A stretch of DNA of 64,000 nucleotides, taken from assembly GCF_017795745.1 (NCBI RefSeq), contig NZ_CP059067.1, positions 5,022,001 through 5,086,000 on the forward strand, given 5' to 3'. The DNA is from Rhizobacter sp. AJA081-3 (GTDB taxonomy: Bacteria > Pseudomonadota > Gammaproteobacteria > Burkholderiales > Burkholderiaceae_C). The notes under the pieces were generated by a model. That model did no database searches. It worked only from the letters and a program-made list of their open reading frames with translations, and was not told the origin of the DNA. Below are positions 7,968-18,215 of the stretch, in pieces. How positions within the stretch are numbered: the stretch's first letter is position 1; every line of letters starts with the position of its first letter. The position numbers and the translations under genes are program-made.

Positions 7968-8369
7968 TCATCGGCCCTTGCCGTTGCCGCCGCGTGGCCC
8001 CCCCGGCGCACCGTTGCCACCGCCCTGCGGCCCGGCTCCCGTGGCGCCGGCTGCCCCGGTGAAGGCACCCGCAGACATCCGTGCCTCGTAGCCCGTGCCG
8101 TAGGGCTGCGGCCGCGAATGCACGGCCGGCGAGCGCGGCTGCTGCGAACCGGCGCCGAGCTCCGGCCGCGCGTCCGGGCGCTCTCGCGAGGCCACACCGG
8201 TCCACTGCCCGGCTTGCCGCGGCAGCGACAGATCCAGCGGCTTCGGGGCGGCTTCGTCTGCGGCCTGCACCGCGTCGGCGCCGCCCAGCGCGACGAGCAC
8301 CACTGCCGCGATGCGCAACTGCACCCGCGCCGCTTGTGCGATCCCCGTGATGAGTTCGTGCCTGACCAT
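7968..8369 (-). CDS. Hypothetical secreted protein, proline/glycine-rich
   Basis: A 133-residue protein when started at the ATG at 8369; an ATG at 8444 would add 25 residues and would run through the phased repeats at 8423-8459, so it is disfavoured. There is a signal-type hydrophobic stretch (AAVVLVALGGADAVQA) followed by DEAAPKPLDLSLP, a polar arginine- and proline-rich middle, and a Gly-rich end (GGGNGAPGGPRGGNGKGR). No domain is recognised. It is the first gene of the minus-strand group facing the response regulator, so it is a plausible target of that regulator. The start codon lacks a clear ribosome site. Confidence 0.6.
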   Translation of the reverse strand: MVRHELITGIAQAARVQLRIAAVVLVALGGADAVQAADEAAPKPLDLSLPRQAGQWTGVASRERPDARPELGAGSQQPRSPAVHSRPQPYGTGYEARMSAGAFTGAAGATGAGPQGGGNGAPGGPRGGNGKGR

Positions 8370-8422
8370 GGCCCGCATCTTGGGCGGCGGCCATTGCCTG
8401 GCGATTTCCAGCCCGCAGCATC

Positions 8423-8482
8423 GCGTTTCACTGCGTTTCAGCAAGAGTCACCGCGTTTCCGAGGCAGTGCGCTGGCTACACT
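8423..8482 (+). promoter_or_regulatory. Three phased GCGTTTC repeats and -10 element before the response regulator
   Basis: GCGTTTC occurs at 8423, 8433 and 8453, spacings of 10 and 20 bases, so all copies lie on the same face of the helix, as OmpR/PhoB-family regulators bind. A -10-like TACACT is at 8477-8482, and the third repeat falls where the -35 element would be. The predicted start (about 8489) is almost at the ATG (8491). Autoregulation by the adjacent regulator is inferred. Confidence 0.45.
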
Positions 8483-8490
8483 GCCTCTTG

Positions 8491-9222
8491 ATGAATGCCG
8501 CCGCGCCTGCCCGCATCCTCGTCGTCGACGACGACCCCGCGCTGCGCGAATTGCTGGCCGATTACCTCGGCGCCAGTGGCTTCGTCGTCGACACCGCGGT
8601 CGATGGCCGGCAGATGCACGAGCGCATCGCGCAGGTGCCGCCCGACGCGATCGTGCTCGACCTGATGCTGCCCGGCGAGGACGGCCTGAGCCTGGCGCGC
8701 GAGCTGCGCAAGTCCAGTGAGGTGCCGATCCTGATGGTGTCCGCGCGCGGCGAGGAGATCGACCGCGTCGTCGGCCTCGAGGTCGGTGCCGACGACTACC
8801 TGCCCAAGCCCTTCAGCCCGCGCGAACTGCTGGCCCGGCTGCGCGCCCTGCTGCGGCGCGCGCGGCCGGCCGCACCGGCCCTTGCTCCGGCCGGGTCGGC
8901 GGCCGCGAGCCTGCCCGTCTTCGGGCCCTACACGCTGGACAGCGCGGCGTGGCGGCTGATGCGCGGCGACACCGAGGTGCCGATCTCGACGGCGGAGTTC
9001 CAGCTGCTGCAGGTGTTCGTCGAGCACCCCAACCGGGTGCTGTCGCGCGACGACCTGATCGAGCGGCTCAAGGGCTACGAACGCAGTGCGTTCGACCGCA
9101 GCATCGACGTGCGCGTCACCCGGCTGCGCCGGCGTATCGAGGCCGACCCCGCCCACCCGGCCTACATCCGCACCGTGCGCGGCGAGGGCTACCTGTTCAA
9201 CCCGCAGGGCGAGTCGGCCTGA
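8491..9222 (+). CDS. OmpR-family response regulator
   Basis: A 243-residue two-domain regulator. Receiver domain about 8-120: acidic pocket VVDDD, phospho-acceptor D57 in VLDLMLP, and K106 in YLPKPF. Winged-helix DNA-binding domain about 140-238, with the RSIDVRVTRLRRRIE recognition region and the typical IRTVRGEGYLF hairpin end. It overlaps the histidine kinase gene by one base (TGATG), so the pair is translationally coupled. The family acts as phosphorylated dimers on direct repeats, which fits the phased repeats just upstream. The signal is unknown; the divergent secreted-protein genes are candidate targets. Confidence 0.95.
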   Translation: MNAAAPARILVVDDDPALRELLADYLGASGFVVDTAVDGRQMHERIAQVPPDAIVLDLMLPGEDGLSLARELRKSSEVPILMVSARGEEIDRVVGLEVGADDYLPKPFSPRELLARLRALLRRARPAAPALAPAGSAAASLPVFGPYTLDSAAWRLMRGDTEVPISTAEFQLLQVFVEHPNRVLSRDDLIERLKGYERSAFDRSIDVRVTRLRRRIEADPAHPAYIRTVRGEGYLFNPQGESA

Positions 9223-10577
9223 TGGGCCGAACCCGGCCGCCGACGGGGCTGGCACAGCAGTACGTGCGCTGGCTCGCGGCGCTGTTCATCACGCTCGAGC
9301 TGGTCACCGCGGCCGCGGCGCTGGGCTTCATCTTCCTGCCGATGGCGCGCCGCGCGGCCGACGACCTGGCGGGCCTGATGGTGCTCTCGGCGCAGACCTG
9401 GAACGAGCTGCCGCCCGAGACGCGACCGGCCTTCGAGCAGGAGCTGGAGCGCAGCCACCAGCTGGCGCTGCGGCCGGACATGCCGCCGCCGCAGGACACG
9501 GGCTTGCACCATGGGCCCTACCTGCTCTTCCTCGAACGGGCCTTCGAGCGCCGCACCGGCCATGCGGTGTTCTTCCTGGATGAGACAGCCGCCGACGGCC
9601 GGCTCTGGCTGTGGACGACGGTGCCGGCCGGGGGCCGCTCGATCGGCGTCGGCTTCGCGGCGGATCGCATGAAGACGCAGCCTCTGGGGGCATTGGCTCT
9701 GCCGTTCGGCGTCGGCATCGTGCTGGTGGCGCTGCTGTCGTGGTGGCTGGCACGGCGCATCGCGCAGCCGGTCGCGCAGCTCGAGCTGGCGGCAGCTCAA
9801 CTGGCCCGCGGCGCCAGCCCCGAACTGCTGGCCGAAACCGGCCCGCGCGAGCTGGCTGGCCTGGCGCGCCACTTCAATCGCATGGCGCTGCAGGTGCGCG
9901 AGCTGCTGGACGCGCGCACGACGCTGTTCGCTGGCGTCTCGCACGACCTGCGCACACCGCTGGCGCGCATGCGACTGGCCATCGAGATGCTGACGCTGCG
10001 TCCTGATCCGGCGTTGCTGCAAAGGCTGGAGCACGACATCGAGGAGATGAACGCGCTGATCGGCCAGATGCTCGAGATCGCGCGCGGCATGAACACCGAG
10101 ACAGCCGAGGACTTCGAACTCTGCGGCTGGCTGCGCGAGCGCGAGCGGGTGCACGAAGAGGCCGCGCGATCGGCCGGGGCGCAGCTCACGCTGCGATGCG
10201 ACCTGTCGATCCGGGTTCATGCGGCGCCGGGGGCGCTGGCACGCGTCGTCGACAACCTGCTGGGCAACGCCTTGCGCTACGCGCCCGGGCCGATCGAGCT
10301 GGTCGCCCGGGTGGTGCCTTCGGCCGACCAGGGCGGCGACGTGGGCCAGGTCTACATCGGCGTGCTCGACCGCGGGCCGAGCATTCCGGAAGACCAGCTC
10401 GCGCTGGTGTTCCGCCCCTTCCATCGCGGCCAAGGCCAGGCTGACGCGGCGCCGGGTGCCTTCGGCCTGGGCCTGGCGATCGTGCAGCAGCTTGCGCGTG
10501 CGAACGGCTGGCAGGTCGGTGTCACGCCCCGCGCAGGTGGCGGGCTGGAGGCCTGGGTGGTGGTGCCCGCAGCCTAG
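9222..10577 (+). CDS. EnvZ-type sensor histidine kinase
   Basis: A 451-residue inner-membrane kinase. Transmembrane helices at about 17-39 and 156-177 enclose a roughly 115-residue periplasmic sensor with no recognised fold. A HAMP linker follows, then the dimerisation domain with H241 in SHDLRTPLARM, and an ATP-binding domain with N box NLLGNALRYAP, G1-like LDRGPSIPE and G2 AFGLGLAIV. The G1 box reads DRGPSI rather than the usual DxGxGI, a mild deviation. It is coupled to the regulator upstream by a one-base overlap. A short GC hairpin (10577-10589) lies between its end and the convergent GntR gene, without a T tract. Confidence 0.93.
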   Translation: MGRTRPPTGLAQQYVRWLAALFITLELVTAAAALGFIFLPMARRAADDLAGLMVLSAQTWNELPPETRPAFEQELERSHQLALRPDMPPPQDTGLHHGPYLLFLERAFERRTGHAVFFLDETAADGRLWLWTTVPAGGRSIGVGFAADRMKTQPLGALALPFGVGIVLVALLSWWLARRIAQPVAQLELAAAQLARGASPELLAETGPRELAGLARHFNRMALQVRELLDARTTLFAGVSHDLRTPLARMRLAIEMLTLRPDPALLQRLEHDIEEMNALIGQMLEIARGMNTETAEDFELCGWLRERERVHEEAARSAGAQLTLRCDLSIRVHAAPGALARVVDNLLGNALRYAPGPIELVARVVPSADQGGDVGQVYIGVLDRGPSIPEDQLALVFRPFHRGQGQADAAPGAFGLGLAIVQQLARANGWQVGVTPRAGGGLEAWVVVPAA

Positions 10578-10595
10578 GGCCGAAGGCCCGCGCGA

Positions 10596-11315
10596 TCAGC
10601 GCTGAGCCGCGCGTGCGCGCAGACGCGCCTCGTGCAGCGTGCCGAGCGTGATCTTGCGCACCTCGGTCTTGCTCTGCTCGATGTGGCTCTTCAGCAGCAA
10701 CTGCGCCTGGTCGAGCTTGCGCTGCAGCACCGCGCGCAGGATCTTCGCGTGCTCGGCGTAGGTGGCGTCGATGCGGTCCTCGCGCGTGAAGTCCAGCCGC
10801 CGCACGATGCGGATGCGCTCGGTCACGTCCCAGTGCACCTTGGCGATCTCGGCGTTGCCGGCGGCACGCACCAGCGTCGCGTGGAACTGCTCGTCGAGCG
10901 CGCCGACCTCGCGCATCTCCGTCAGGCGCTCGGCGGCCGGCACCAGCCAGGCGGCTTTGAGCGCGTCGAGCTCGGGTGGGTCGCTCTCGCGCGCGCACAG
11001 CCGCGCCACGCTGGCGAGCTCGAGCAGCACGCGCAGGTCGTAGAGCTGGTCGAGCTTGTCGAAGTCGATCGGCTTGACGTACCAGCCGGCCTTGCTCTCG
11101 ACCTCCATGAAGCCTTCGTTGCGCAGCCGGAACAGCGCCTCGCGCACCGGCGTGCGGCTCACGCCCAGCCGCGTGCCCATCTCGTTCTCGGAGAAGCGGT
11201 CGCCGGGCAGCAGCTGGAAGTCGTGGATCAGCGCCTTCAGCTGCGCATAGGCCTGCTCGGCCAGGTTGCTGCGGATGCTGATCGGGGGGCTCGGGGAGGC
11301 GGCGCGCAAGGGCAT
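10596..11315 (-). CDS. GntR-family regulator (FCD domain), probable regulator of the ureide operon
   Basis: A 239-residue regulator: winged helix-turn-helix at about 16-82 (FSENEMGTRLGVSRTPVREALFRL in pieces) and an FCD ligand domain at about 90-225. The metal and ligand histidines of FCD proteins are visible in DEQFHATLV, EHAKILRAV and KSHIEQ. It is the last gene of the sixteen-gene minus-strand row, 9 bases after the dipeptide-type ATPase gene. FCD regulators of this kind bind sites like TNGTATACNA, and such a site (TTGTATACCA) is present at the start of the operon, so autoregulated control by a pathway intermediate is a reasonable inference. The effector is unknown. Confidence 0.9.
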   Translation of the reverse strand: MPLRAASPSPPISIRSNLAEQAYAQLKALIHDFQLLPGDRFSENEMGTRLGVSRTPVREALFRLRNEGFMEVESKAGWYVKPIDFDKLDQLYDLRVLLELASVARLCARESDPPELDALKAAWLVPAAERLTEMREVGALDEQFHATLVRAAGNAEIAKVHWDVTERIRIVRRLDFTREDRIDATYAEHAKILRAVLQRKLDQAQLLLKSHIEQSKTEVRKITLGTLHEARLRARAAQR

Positions 11316-11324
11316 GGGGCGAGT

Positions 11325-12338
11325 CTACGGCGCGAGCCGATCGATGAAATGGCAGGCCGCGAGCTGTGGCCCCACGGCACGCAACACCGGCGCCTCGCGG
11401 CCGCAACGGTCTTCGCCGCGCGGGCAGCGGCCATGGAAGCGGCAGGCCTGCGGCGAGGGGTCGATCGGGCTGGCCACCTCGCCGGAGAGCCTGATGCGCG
11501 GCCCCTGCCCCGGGATCGCCGACACCAGCGACTGCGTGTACGGATGCTTGGGCGAGCGGAACACCTGCTCCGACGGGCCGATCTCGACCAGCTTGCCCAG
11601 GTACATCACTGCCACGCGGTCGGTGAGCAGGCGCACCACGTTGAGGTCGTGCGACACGAACAGCAGGCTCAGCCCCAGCTCGGCGCGCAGCTGCTCGAGC
11701 AGCTGCAGCACCACCGCCTGCACCGAGACGTCGAGCGCGGCGGTGGGTTCGTCGAGGATGAGCAGCCGCGGCTTGACGGCGAGCGCCCGCGCGATGCCCA
11801 CGCGCGCCTTCTGGCCGCCCGAGAGCTGGTGCGGGAAGCGCGACAGCAGCGCCGCCGGCAGGCCGACCTGCGCCGCCACCTCGTCGACGCGCGCGTCGGC
11901 CGCGCCACGCGCCAGCCCTGACAGCAAGGTCAGCGGTTCGCGGATCGCCTCGCGCGCGGTGAAGCGCGGATTCAGGCTGTCGGTCGGGTCCTGGAAGACC
12001 ATCTGGATCGCGCTGCGCTGCGCCGCCTTGGCGAAACGCCGCGCCGGCACCGCGGCGAGGTCGACGCCTTCGAACACGATGCGGCCCTCGCTCGGGTCGA
12101 GCAGCCGTGCGATCAGGCGCACCAGCGTGCTCTTGCCACAACCGGACTCGCCAACCAGGCCGATGCTCTCGCCGGCCATCAGGCCGAGGTTGAGGTCGTC
12201 GACGGCATGCAACTGCTTGCCGCCGGCCACCGTGAAGCGCTTGTGCAGCCGCTCGATGGTCAGCAGCGGCGCGGCCGGCGGCACGAGCCTGTCGGGCGAG
12301 GGCGTGAAGCCGTTCATCAGCGGCGCGGCATCAAGCAT
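11325..12338 (-). CDS. Dipeptide-type ABC importer ATPase (DppF/OppF-like)
   Basis: A 337-residue nucleotide-binding subunit. Walker A GESGCGKST, Q loop FQDP, signature LSGGQ, Walker B LLILDEP and H loop VSHD are intact. The C-terminal oligopeptide-type extension is present with its cysteine pattern (ACRFHGRCP ... CHF). It overlaps the preceding ATPase gene by 8 bases. Together with the other ATPase, two permeases and the solute-binding protein encoded at 23405-25012, it completes a peptide/opine/nickel-class importer. Location inside the AtzF/BiuH gene row suggests that it imports a ureide-like nitrogen source; the substrate cannot be read from the sequence. Confidence 0.93.
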   Translation of the reverse strand: MLDAAPLMNGFTPSPDRLVPPAAPLLTIERLHKRFTVAGGKQLHAVDDLNLGLMAGESIGLVGESGCGKSTLVRLIARLLDPSEGRIVFEGVDLAAVPARRFAKAAQRSAIQMVFQDPTDSLNPRFTAREAIREPLTLLSGLARGAADARVDEVAAQVGLPAALLSRFPHQLSGGQKARVGIARALAVKPRLLILDEPTAALDVSVQAVVLQLLEQLRAELGLSLLFVSHDLNVVRLLTDRVAVMYLGKLVEIGPSEQVFRSPKHPYTQSLVSAIPGQGPRIRLSGEVASPIDPSPQACRFHGRCPRGEDRCGREAPVLRAVGPQLAACHFIDRLAP

Positions 12339-13356
12339 GGCGAACACTCCCGCGCGAACGCGCCGGCGGCCCGAACAGCGGGTGCCAGCAGGCCGCGCTG
12401 TGCGGCGCCACGGGGTCGAGCGCGGGGCGCTCGTGCACGCACAGCTCGCTGCCTCGCTCGCAGCGCTCGACGAAGCGGCAGCCCGGCAGATCGTCGCGGC
12501 GCAGGTCGGGCAGGTTGCCCGGCACCGGCTTGAGCTCCTGCGCCGAGCGCGTCTTCTCGCCCGGCGTGGAGCTGAGCAGCCGCGCCGTGTAGGGGTGGCG
12601 CGCCTGCGTGAAGAGTGCGCGCGCCGGCGCGGCTTCCACCGCATGGCCGGCGTGCATGACGACGATGCGGTCGCAGTGGTCGGCGGCGAGCGCGAGGTCG
12701 TGGGTGATGAACAGCGTGGCCATCTGCCGTTCGCGCGCCAGCGAGGTGATGAGGTCCATCACGGCGGCCTGCGTGGTCACGTCCAGCCCGGTGGTGGGCT
12801 CGTCGGCGATCAGCAGCGCCGGCCGGCAGGCCAGCGCCAGCGCGATCATCACGCGCTGGCACATGCCGCCGGACATCTCGAAGGGGTAGGCGCCATGGCG
12901 GCGCTCGGGGTCGGAGATGGCCACCTCGCGCAACGCCTGCACGGCGCGCTCGCGCAGGCTCACGCCGAGGTTGGCGCCGCGGGCAGCCGCGTGGCGGCGC
13001 AGAACGTCTTCGATCTGCAGGCCGACGGGGCGGATCGGATTGAGCGCCGTGCGCGGGCTCTGGAAGATCATCGAGATCTCGCGGCCGCGCAGGTCGGCGA
13101 GCGTGCGTTCGTCGGCCTTGAGCAGGTCCAGCCCGCCGAACATCGCATTGCCGCTGGTGACCTTGGCGGCGCGGTCGGAGATGCCGAGCAGCGCATAGCT
13201 CAGCACCGACTTGCCCGAGCCGCTCTCGCCGACCAGGCCGACGATCTCGCCCTTGCGGATCTGCAGGTCGACGCCCTGCAGCGCATGCACGGTGCCGCTG
13301 CGCGTGCGGAACTCGAGGCCGAAGTCGGTGACATCGAGCAGGGGAGGCGCGCTCAT
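12331..13356 (-). CDS. Dipeptide-type ABC importer ATPase (DppD/OppD-like)
   Basis: A 341-residue nucleotide-binding subunit. Walker A GESGSGKS, Q loop FQSPRTALNP, signature variant MSGGM, Walker B LLIADEP and H loop ITHD are present, as is the C-terminal cysteine-bearing oligopeptide domain (GCRFVERCERG). The start overlaps the permease stop by ATGA (13353-13356), and its stop overlaps the next ATPase start. It pairs with the DppF-like subunit as a heterodimeric motor. Confidence 0.93.
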   Translation of the reverse strand: MSAPPLLDVTDFGLEFRTRSGTVHALQGVDLQIRKGEIVGLVGESGSGKSVLSYALLGISDRAAKVTSGNAMFGGLDLLKADERTLADLRGREISMIFQSPRTALNPIRPVGLQIEDVLRRHAAARGANLGVSLRERAVQALREVAISDPERRHGAYPFEMSGGMCQRVMIALALACRPALLIADEPTTGLDVTTQAAVMDLITSLARERQMATLFITHDLALAADHCDRIVVMHAGHAVEAAPARALFTQARHPYTARLLSSTPGEKTRSAQELKPVPGNLPDLRRDDLPGCRFVERCERGSELCVHERPALDPVAPHSAACWHPLFGPPARSRGSVRHA

Positions 13357-14201
13357 GTCCGCCTCCGCGGATCGAAGATGTCGCGCAGCGCGTCCCCCAG
13401 CAGGTTGAAGGTGAACACCGCCAGCATCAGCACCGCGCCCGGGAAGAAGCTCACCCACCACTCGCCGGAGACGATGAACTGCGCGCCTTCGGCGACCAGG
13501 ATGCCCCACTCCGGCGTCGGCGGCCGCACGCCCAGGCCGATGAAGGACAGACCGGCCGCGTTGAGGATCGCCCAGCCCATGTTCAGGCTCACCTGCACCA
13601 TCGCCGGCGGCAGGATGTTGGGGAACAGGTGCACGGCGAGGATGCGCACGTCGCCGTTGCCCGACAGCCGCGCCGCCTCGATGAAGCCGGCGCCGCGCCG
13701 CACGTTGGCCTCGGCACGCGCCACGCGGATGTAGAAGGGCAGGTTGATGATCGCCGTGGCCAGCACGATGTTGCCCACTGTGTTGCCCATCGCCGCGACG
13801 ATGCCCATCGCCAGCACGAAGAGCGGGAAGGCCATGATGGTGTCGGACACGCGGGTGATCGCCGTGTCCCACCAGCCGCCGAAGAAGCCGGCCGCCAGGC
13901 CCAGCGCGATGCCCAGCGCGAACGACAGCGCCACCGCCGAGATGGCGATGCCCAGGTCGAGCCGCGTCGCCACCAGCGTGCGCGAGAAGATGTCGCGGCC
14001 CAGCGCGTCGGTGCCGAACCAGTGTGCGCCCGAGGGCGGCTGCAGCGCCGCCGTGGCGTTGCTCGCCAGCGGGTCGTGCGGCACGATCGCCGGGCCGATG
14101 AGCGCGATCAGGATGAACAGCGCAAACAGCGCCGCCGCGGCCATCGTCACCGGGTTCTCGGAGAGCACGTGCCTGACGTGCTTGAGCGTCTCATTGCTCA
14201 T
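13353..14201 (-). CDS. Dipeptide-type ABC importer permease (DppC-like)
   Basis: A 282-residue inner-membrane permease. It has the DppC N-terminal feature GTDALGRDIFSR, about six hydrophobic helices, and the EAA loop EAARLSGNGDVRILAVHLFPN that docks on the ATPase. The segment FIGLGVRPPTPEWG is characteristic of the family. ATGA overlaps join it to the neighbouring permease and ATPase genes, indicating one transcript and coupled translation. Confidence 0.93.
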   Translation of the reverse strand: MSNETLKHVRHVLSENPVTMAAAALFALFILIALIGPAIVPHDPLASNATAALQPPSGAHWFGTDALGRDIFSRTLVATRLDLGIAISAVALSFALGIALGLAAGFFGGWWDTAITRVSDTIMAFPLFVLAMGIVAAMGNTVGNIVLATAIINLPFYIRVARAEANVRRGAGFIEAARLSGNGDVRILAVHLFPNILPPAMVQVSLNMGWAILNAAGLSFIGLGVRPPTPEWGILVAEGAQFIVSGEWWVSFFPGAVLMLAVFTFNLLGDALRDIFDPRRRT

Positions 14202-15214
14202 GACCCCTCCAGCGTCACGCGCGGGTCGATCAGCGTGTAGAGCAGGTCCACCACCAGGTTGAGCAGCACGAACAGCACGCCCATCGCCAGCACGAAGCCC
14301 TGGATCGGCGCGTAGTCGCTCGCCGTCAACGCGTCGATCGCGTAGCTGCCCACGCCCGGCCAGCCGAATACCTTCTCGATGACCACGCTGGAGCCGAGCA
14401 TGAAGCCGAACACCATGCCCAGCGTCGTCACCACCGGCAGCAGCGCATTGCGCAGCGCGTAGGTGACGAGCACCGTACTGCTCGTCAGGCCCGAGGCGCG
14501 CGCGGTGCGGATGAAGTCGCTGCCGAGCACCGAGAGCATCGAGGCGCGTGTCATGCGCGCGATCGGCGCGAGCACGAAGATCGCCATGGTCAGCGTCGGC
14601 AGGATCAGCTGCTTGAAGCTCGCCCACCATAGCGAGCCGTCGCCGATCAGCGCCGCGTCGATCAGGTAGAAGCCGCTGACCTGCGGCGGCGGCGAGAACA
14701 TCGGGTCGAGCCGGCCCAGCGGCGAGGGCGCCCAGCCGAGCAGGAAGTAGAAGACGTAGGCCAGCACCAGCCCCGTGAAGAAGGTCGGCAGCGAGACGCC
14801 GGCGGTGGTGACCAGGCGGCACAGCTGGTCGATCCACGAGCCCGGCCGCGTGGCGGCGAGCACGCCCAGCGGCAGCGCGATCGCGCAGGCCAGCGCCAGC
14901 GCCAGCAGCACCATCTCGATCGACGCCGGCAGCCGCGTGATCAGCTCCTGCAGCACGGGTTGCCCGGTGGTGATGGACGTGCCGAGCTCGCCATGCGCCA
15001 GGTCGGCCACGTAGCGGAAGAACTGCTCGATCATCGGCTTGTCCAGGCCGAGCTGGGCGCGCACCTGGTCGACCGCTTCCTGCGTGGCCGCGCCGCCGGC
15101 GAAGTAGGCCGCCGGGTCGCCGGGCAGCGCGCGCGTGAGCAGGAAGGTCACGACGATCACGCCGGCCAGGTTGGGCAGGGCACCGAGCAGGCGCTTGGCG
15201 ACGATCTTGAGCAT
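14198..15214 (-). CDS. Dipeptide-type ABC importer permease (DppB-like)
   Basis: A 338-residue permease with the DppB opening (LPGDPAAYFAGG, AQLGLDKPMIEQFFRYV) and six predicted helices. The docking loop FIRTARASGLTSSTVLVTYALRN is split in the usual place, and the end YTLIDPRV is typical. The region LGWAPSPLGRLDPMFSPPPQVSGFYLIDA is longer than in peptide permeases and is seen in relatives that transport non-peptide substrates. It begins 1 base after the isochorismatase stop, inside the same gene row. Confidence 0.93.
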   Translation of the reverse strand: MLKIVAKRLLGALPNLAGVIVVTFLLTRALPGDPAAYFAGGAATQEAVDQVRAQLGLDKPMIEQFFRYVADLAHGELGTSITTGQPVLQELITRLPASIEMVLLALALACAIALPLGVLAATRPGSWIDQLCRLVTTAGVSLPTFFTGLVLAYVFYFLLGWAPSPLGRLDPMFSPPPQVSGFYLIDAALIGDGSLWWASFKQLILPTLTMAIFVLAPIARMTRASMLSVLGSDFIRTARASGLTSSTVLVTYALRNALLPVVTTLGMVFGFMLGSSVVIEKVFGWPGVGSYAIDALTASDYAPIQGFVLAMGVLFVLLNLVVDLLYTLIDPRVTLEGS

Positions 15215-15215
15215 C

Positions 15216-15877
15216 TCAGCGAAGCGCCGATTCGATGTCCGCGAGCGGTGCCGCCCAGCCGACGATGCCGCCCTGCGCCACCACCATCTCGATCACCGCG
15301 GCGTGGAACTGCGGGAAATAGCTCGCCGCACAGTCGGTGACAAGCAGGCATTCGTAGCCGCGGTCGTTGGCCTCGCGCATGGTGCTCTGCACGCAGACCT
15401 CGGTGGTCACGCCGCCGATCAGCAGATGCGTGATGCCCTGCGCATGCAGGATCGCGTCGAGGCTGGTGGCGTGGAAGGCGCCCTTGCCCGGCTTGCGCAG
15501 CACGATGTCGCCGGGTTGCGGCTGCAGCTCGGGCACGAAGCCCGCGCCCGGCTCGCCGGCCACCAGCACGCGGCCCAGCGGGCCAGGGTCGCCGATGCCG
15601 CAGCTCAAGGCGCCGCGCGCGCGCTTCGAGGGCGGGCAGTCGGCCAGCTGCGCGTCGTGCGCCTCCTGCGTGTGGATCACCGCCATGCCCTTTGCGCGCG
15701 CCAGCGCGAGCAGCCGCGCGCAGGCCGGCACGATGGGCCGCAGCAGCGAGACGTCGTTGCCCAGCATCGCGCCGAAGCCGCCGGGCTCGAGGAAGTCGCG
15801 CTGCATGTCGATCATCAGCACGGCGGTGTGCGCCGGCTCGAACGGGAAGTCGTAGGGGCGGGCGTGCACGGTCGGCA

Positions 15878-15878
<1 letters not shown>
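15216..15878 (-). CDS. Isochorismatase-fold cysteine hydrolase, candidate triuret hydrolase
   Basis: A 220-residue amidohydrolase of the isochorismatase superfamily. The catalytic triad is visible as D24 (LMIDMQRDF), K129 (LRKPGKGAF) and C162 (GGVTTEVCVQST), followed by the cis-peptide pattern VTTE and the [11 protein letters not shown] block. It is a clear paralogue of the biuret hydrolase encoded at 17508-18203, but the substrate-lining segments differ (FLEPGGFGAMLGND versus [14 protein letters not shown]). In known triuret degraders a triuret hydrolase of this family (TrtA) makes carboxybiuret, the substrate of AtzEG, which is also encoded here; that makes TrtA the best guess. Other ureide or N-carbamoyl amidases remain possible. 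Coupled by a one-base overlap to the ATPase gene. Confidence 0.8.
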
Positions 15879-17503
<1,625 letters not shown>

Positions 17504-17507
17504 GGTT

Positions 17508-18203
17508 TCAGCCCAGCGCCGCGAGGATGGTCGCCGATGCGGCCACCGCGCCGAACACGCCGCCCTGCATCGTCACCATCTTCAGCGCCGCCTCGTGGTT
17601 GCCGCGGTCGGTGGCGCCGGTGCCGTCGCTGACGATCAGGCACTCGAAGCCGCGGTCGTTGGCCTCGCGCATCGTCGTGTGCACGCACACGTCGGTGGTG
17701 ATGCCAGTGAGGATGAGGTTGCGGATGCCTCGCGTGTGCAGGATCAGCTCGAGGTCGGTGGCGCAGAAGGAGCCCTTGCCGGGCTTGTCGATCACCGGCT
17801 CGCCTTCGATCGGCGCGAGCTCATCGATGATCTGCCAGCCCGGCTCGCCGCGCACCAGGATGCGGCCGCAAGGGCCGGGGTCGCCGATGCCCACGCCGTT
17901 GGCGCCGATCTGCCGCGAGCGCCAGCGCTTGTTGGCCGGCAGGTCCGCGAGGTCGGGCCGGTGGCCCTCGCGGGTGTGGATGACGTGCATGCCGAGCGCG
18001 CGGGCCTTCGTGAGCAAGGCCTGGATCGGGCCGATCGGCGCGCGCGTCATCGACAGGTCGTAGCCCATGCGGTCGACGTAGCCGCCGATGCCGCAGAAGT
18101 CGGTCTGCATGTCGATGATGACCAGCGCGGTGTTCGCCGGCGTCCAGTCGCCGTCGAAGGGCCAGGCGTAGGGGTTCGCGTCGACGGTGGCGAAGGGCTT
18201 CAT
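17508..18203 (-). CDS. biuH: Biuret hydrolase (biuret amidohydrolase)
   Basis: A 231-residue isochorismatase-family enzyme, closely matching my recollection of Rhizobium leguminosarum BiuH: DPYPWP-like N-terminus (NPYAWPFDG), [23 protein letters not shown], [21 protein letters not shown], and [14 protein letters not shown]. Triad residues by alignment are D31, K140 and C173 ([14 protein letters not shown]), which line up with the reported D36/K142/C175. It should convert biuret to allophanate and ammonia in the cytoplasm, feeding AtzF encoded in the same row. It has a small insertion ([12 protein letters not shown]) relative to that sequence. The closeness of these motifs makes this the most specific functional call of the cluster. 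Confidence 0.88.
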   Translation of the reverse strand: MKPFATVDANPYAWPFDGDWTPANTALVIIDMQTDFCGIGGYVDRMGYDLSMTRAPIGPIQALLTKARALGMHVIHTREGHRPDLADLPANKRWRSRQIGANGVGIGDPGPCGRILVRGEPGWQIIDELAPIEGEPVIDKPGKGSFCATDLELILHTRGIRNLILTGITTDVCVHTTMREANDRGFECLIVSDGTGATDRGNHEAALKMVTMQGGVFGAVAASATILAALG

Positions 18204-18215
18204 CGGATTCGCTCC

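Noticed and set aside
10577-10589. GGGCC-GAA-GGCCC hairpin between the convergent kinase and GntR genes as a bidirectional terminator
   Set aside because: Only five base pairs and no T tract; too weak to call.
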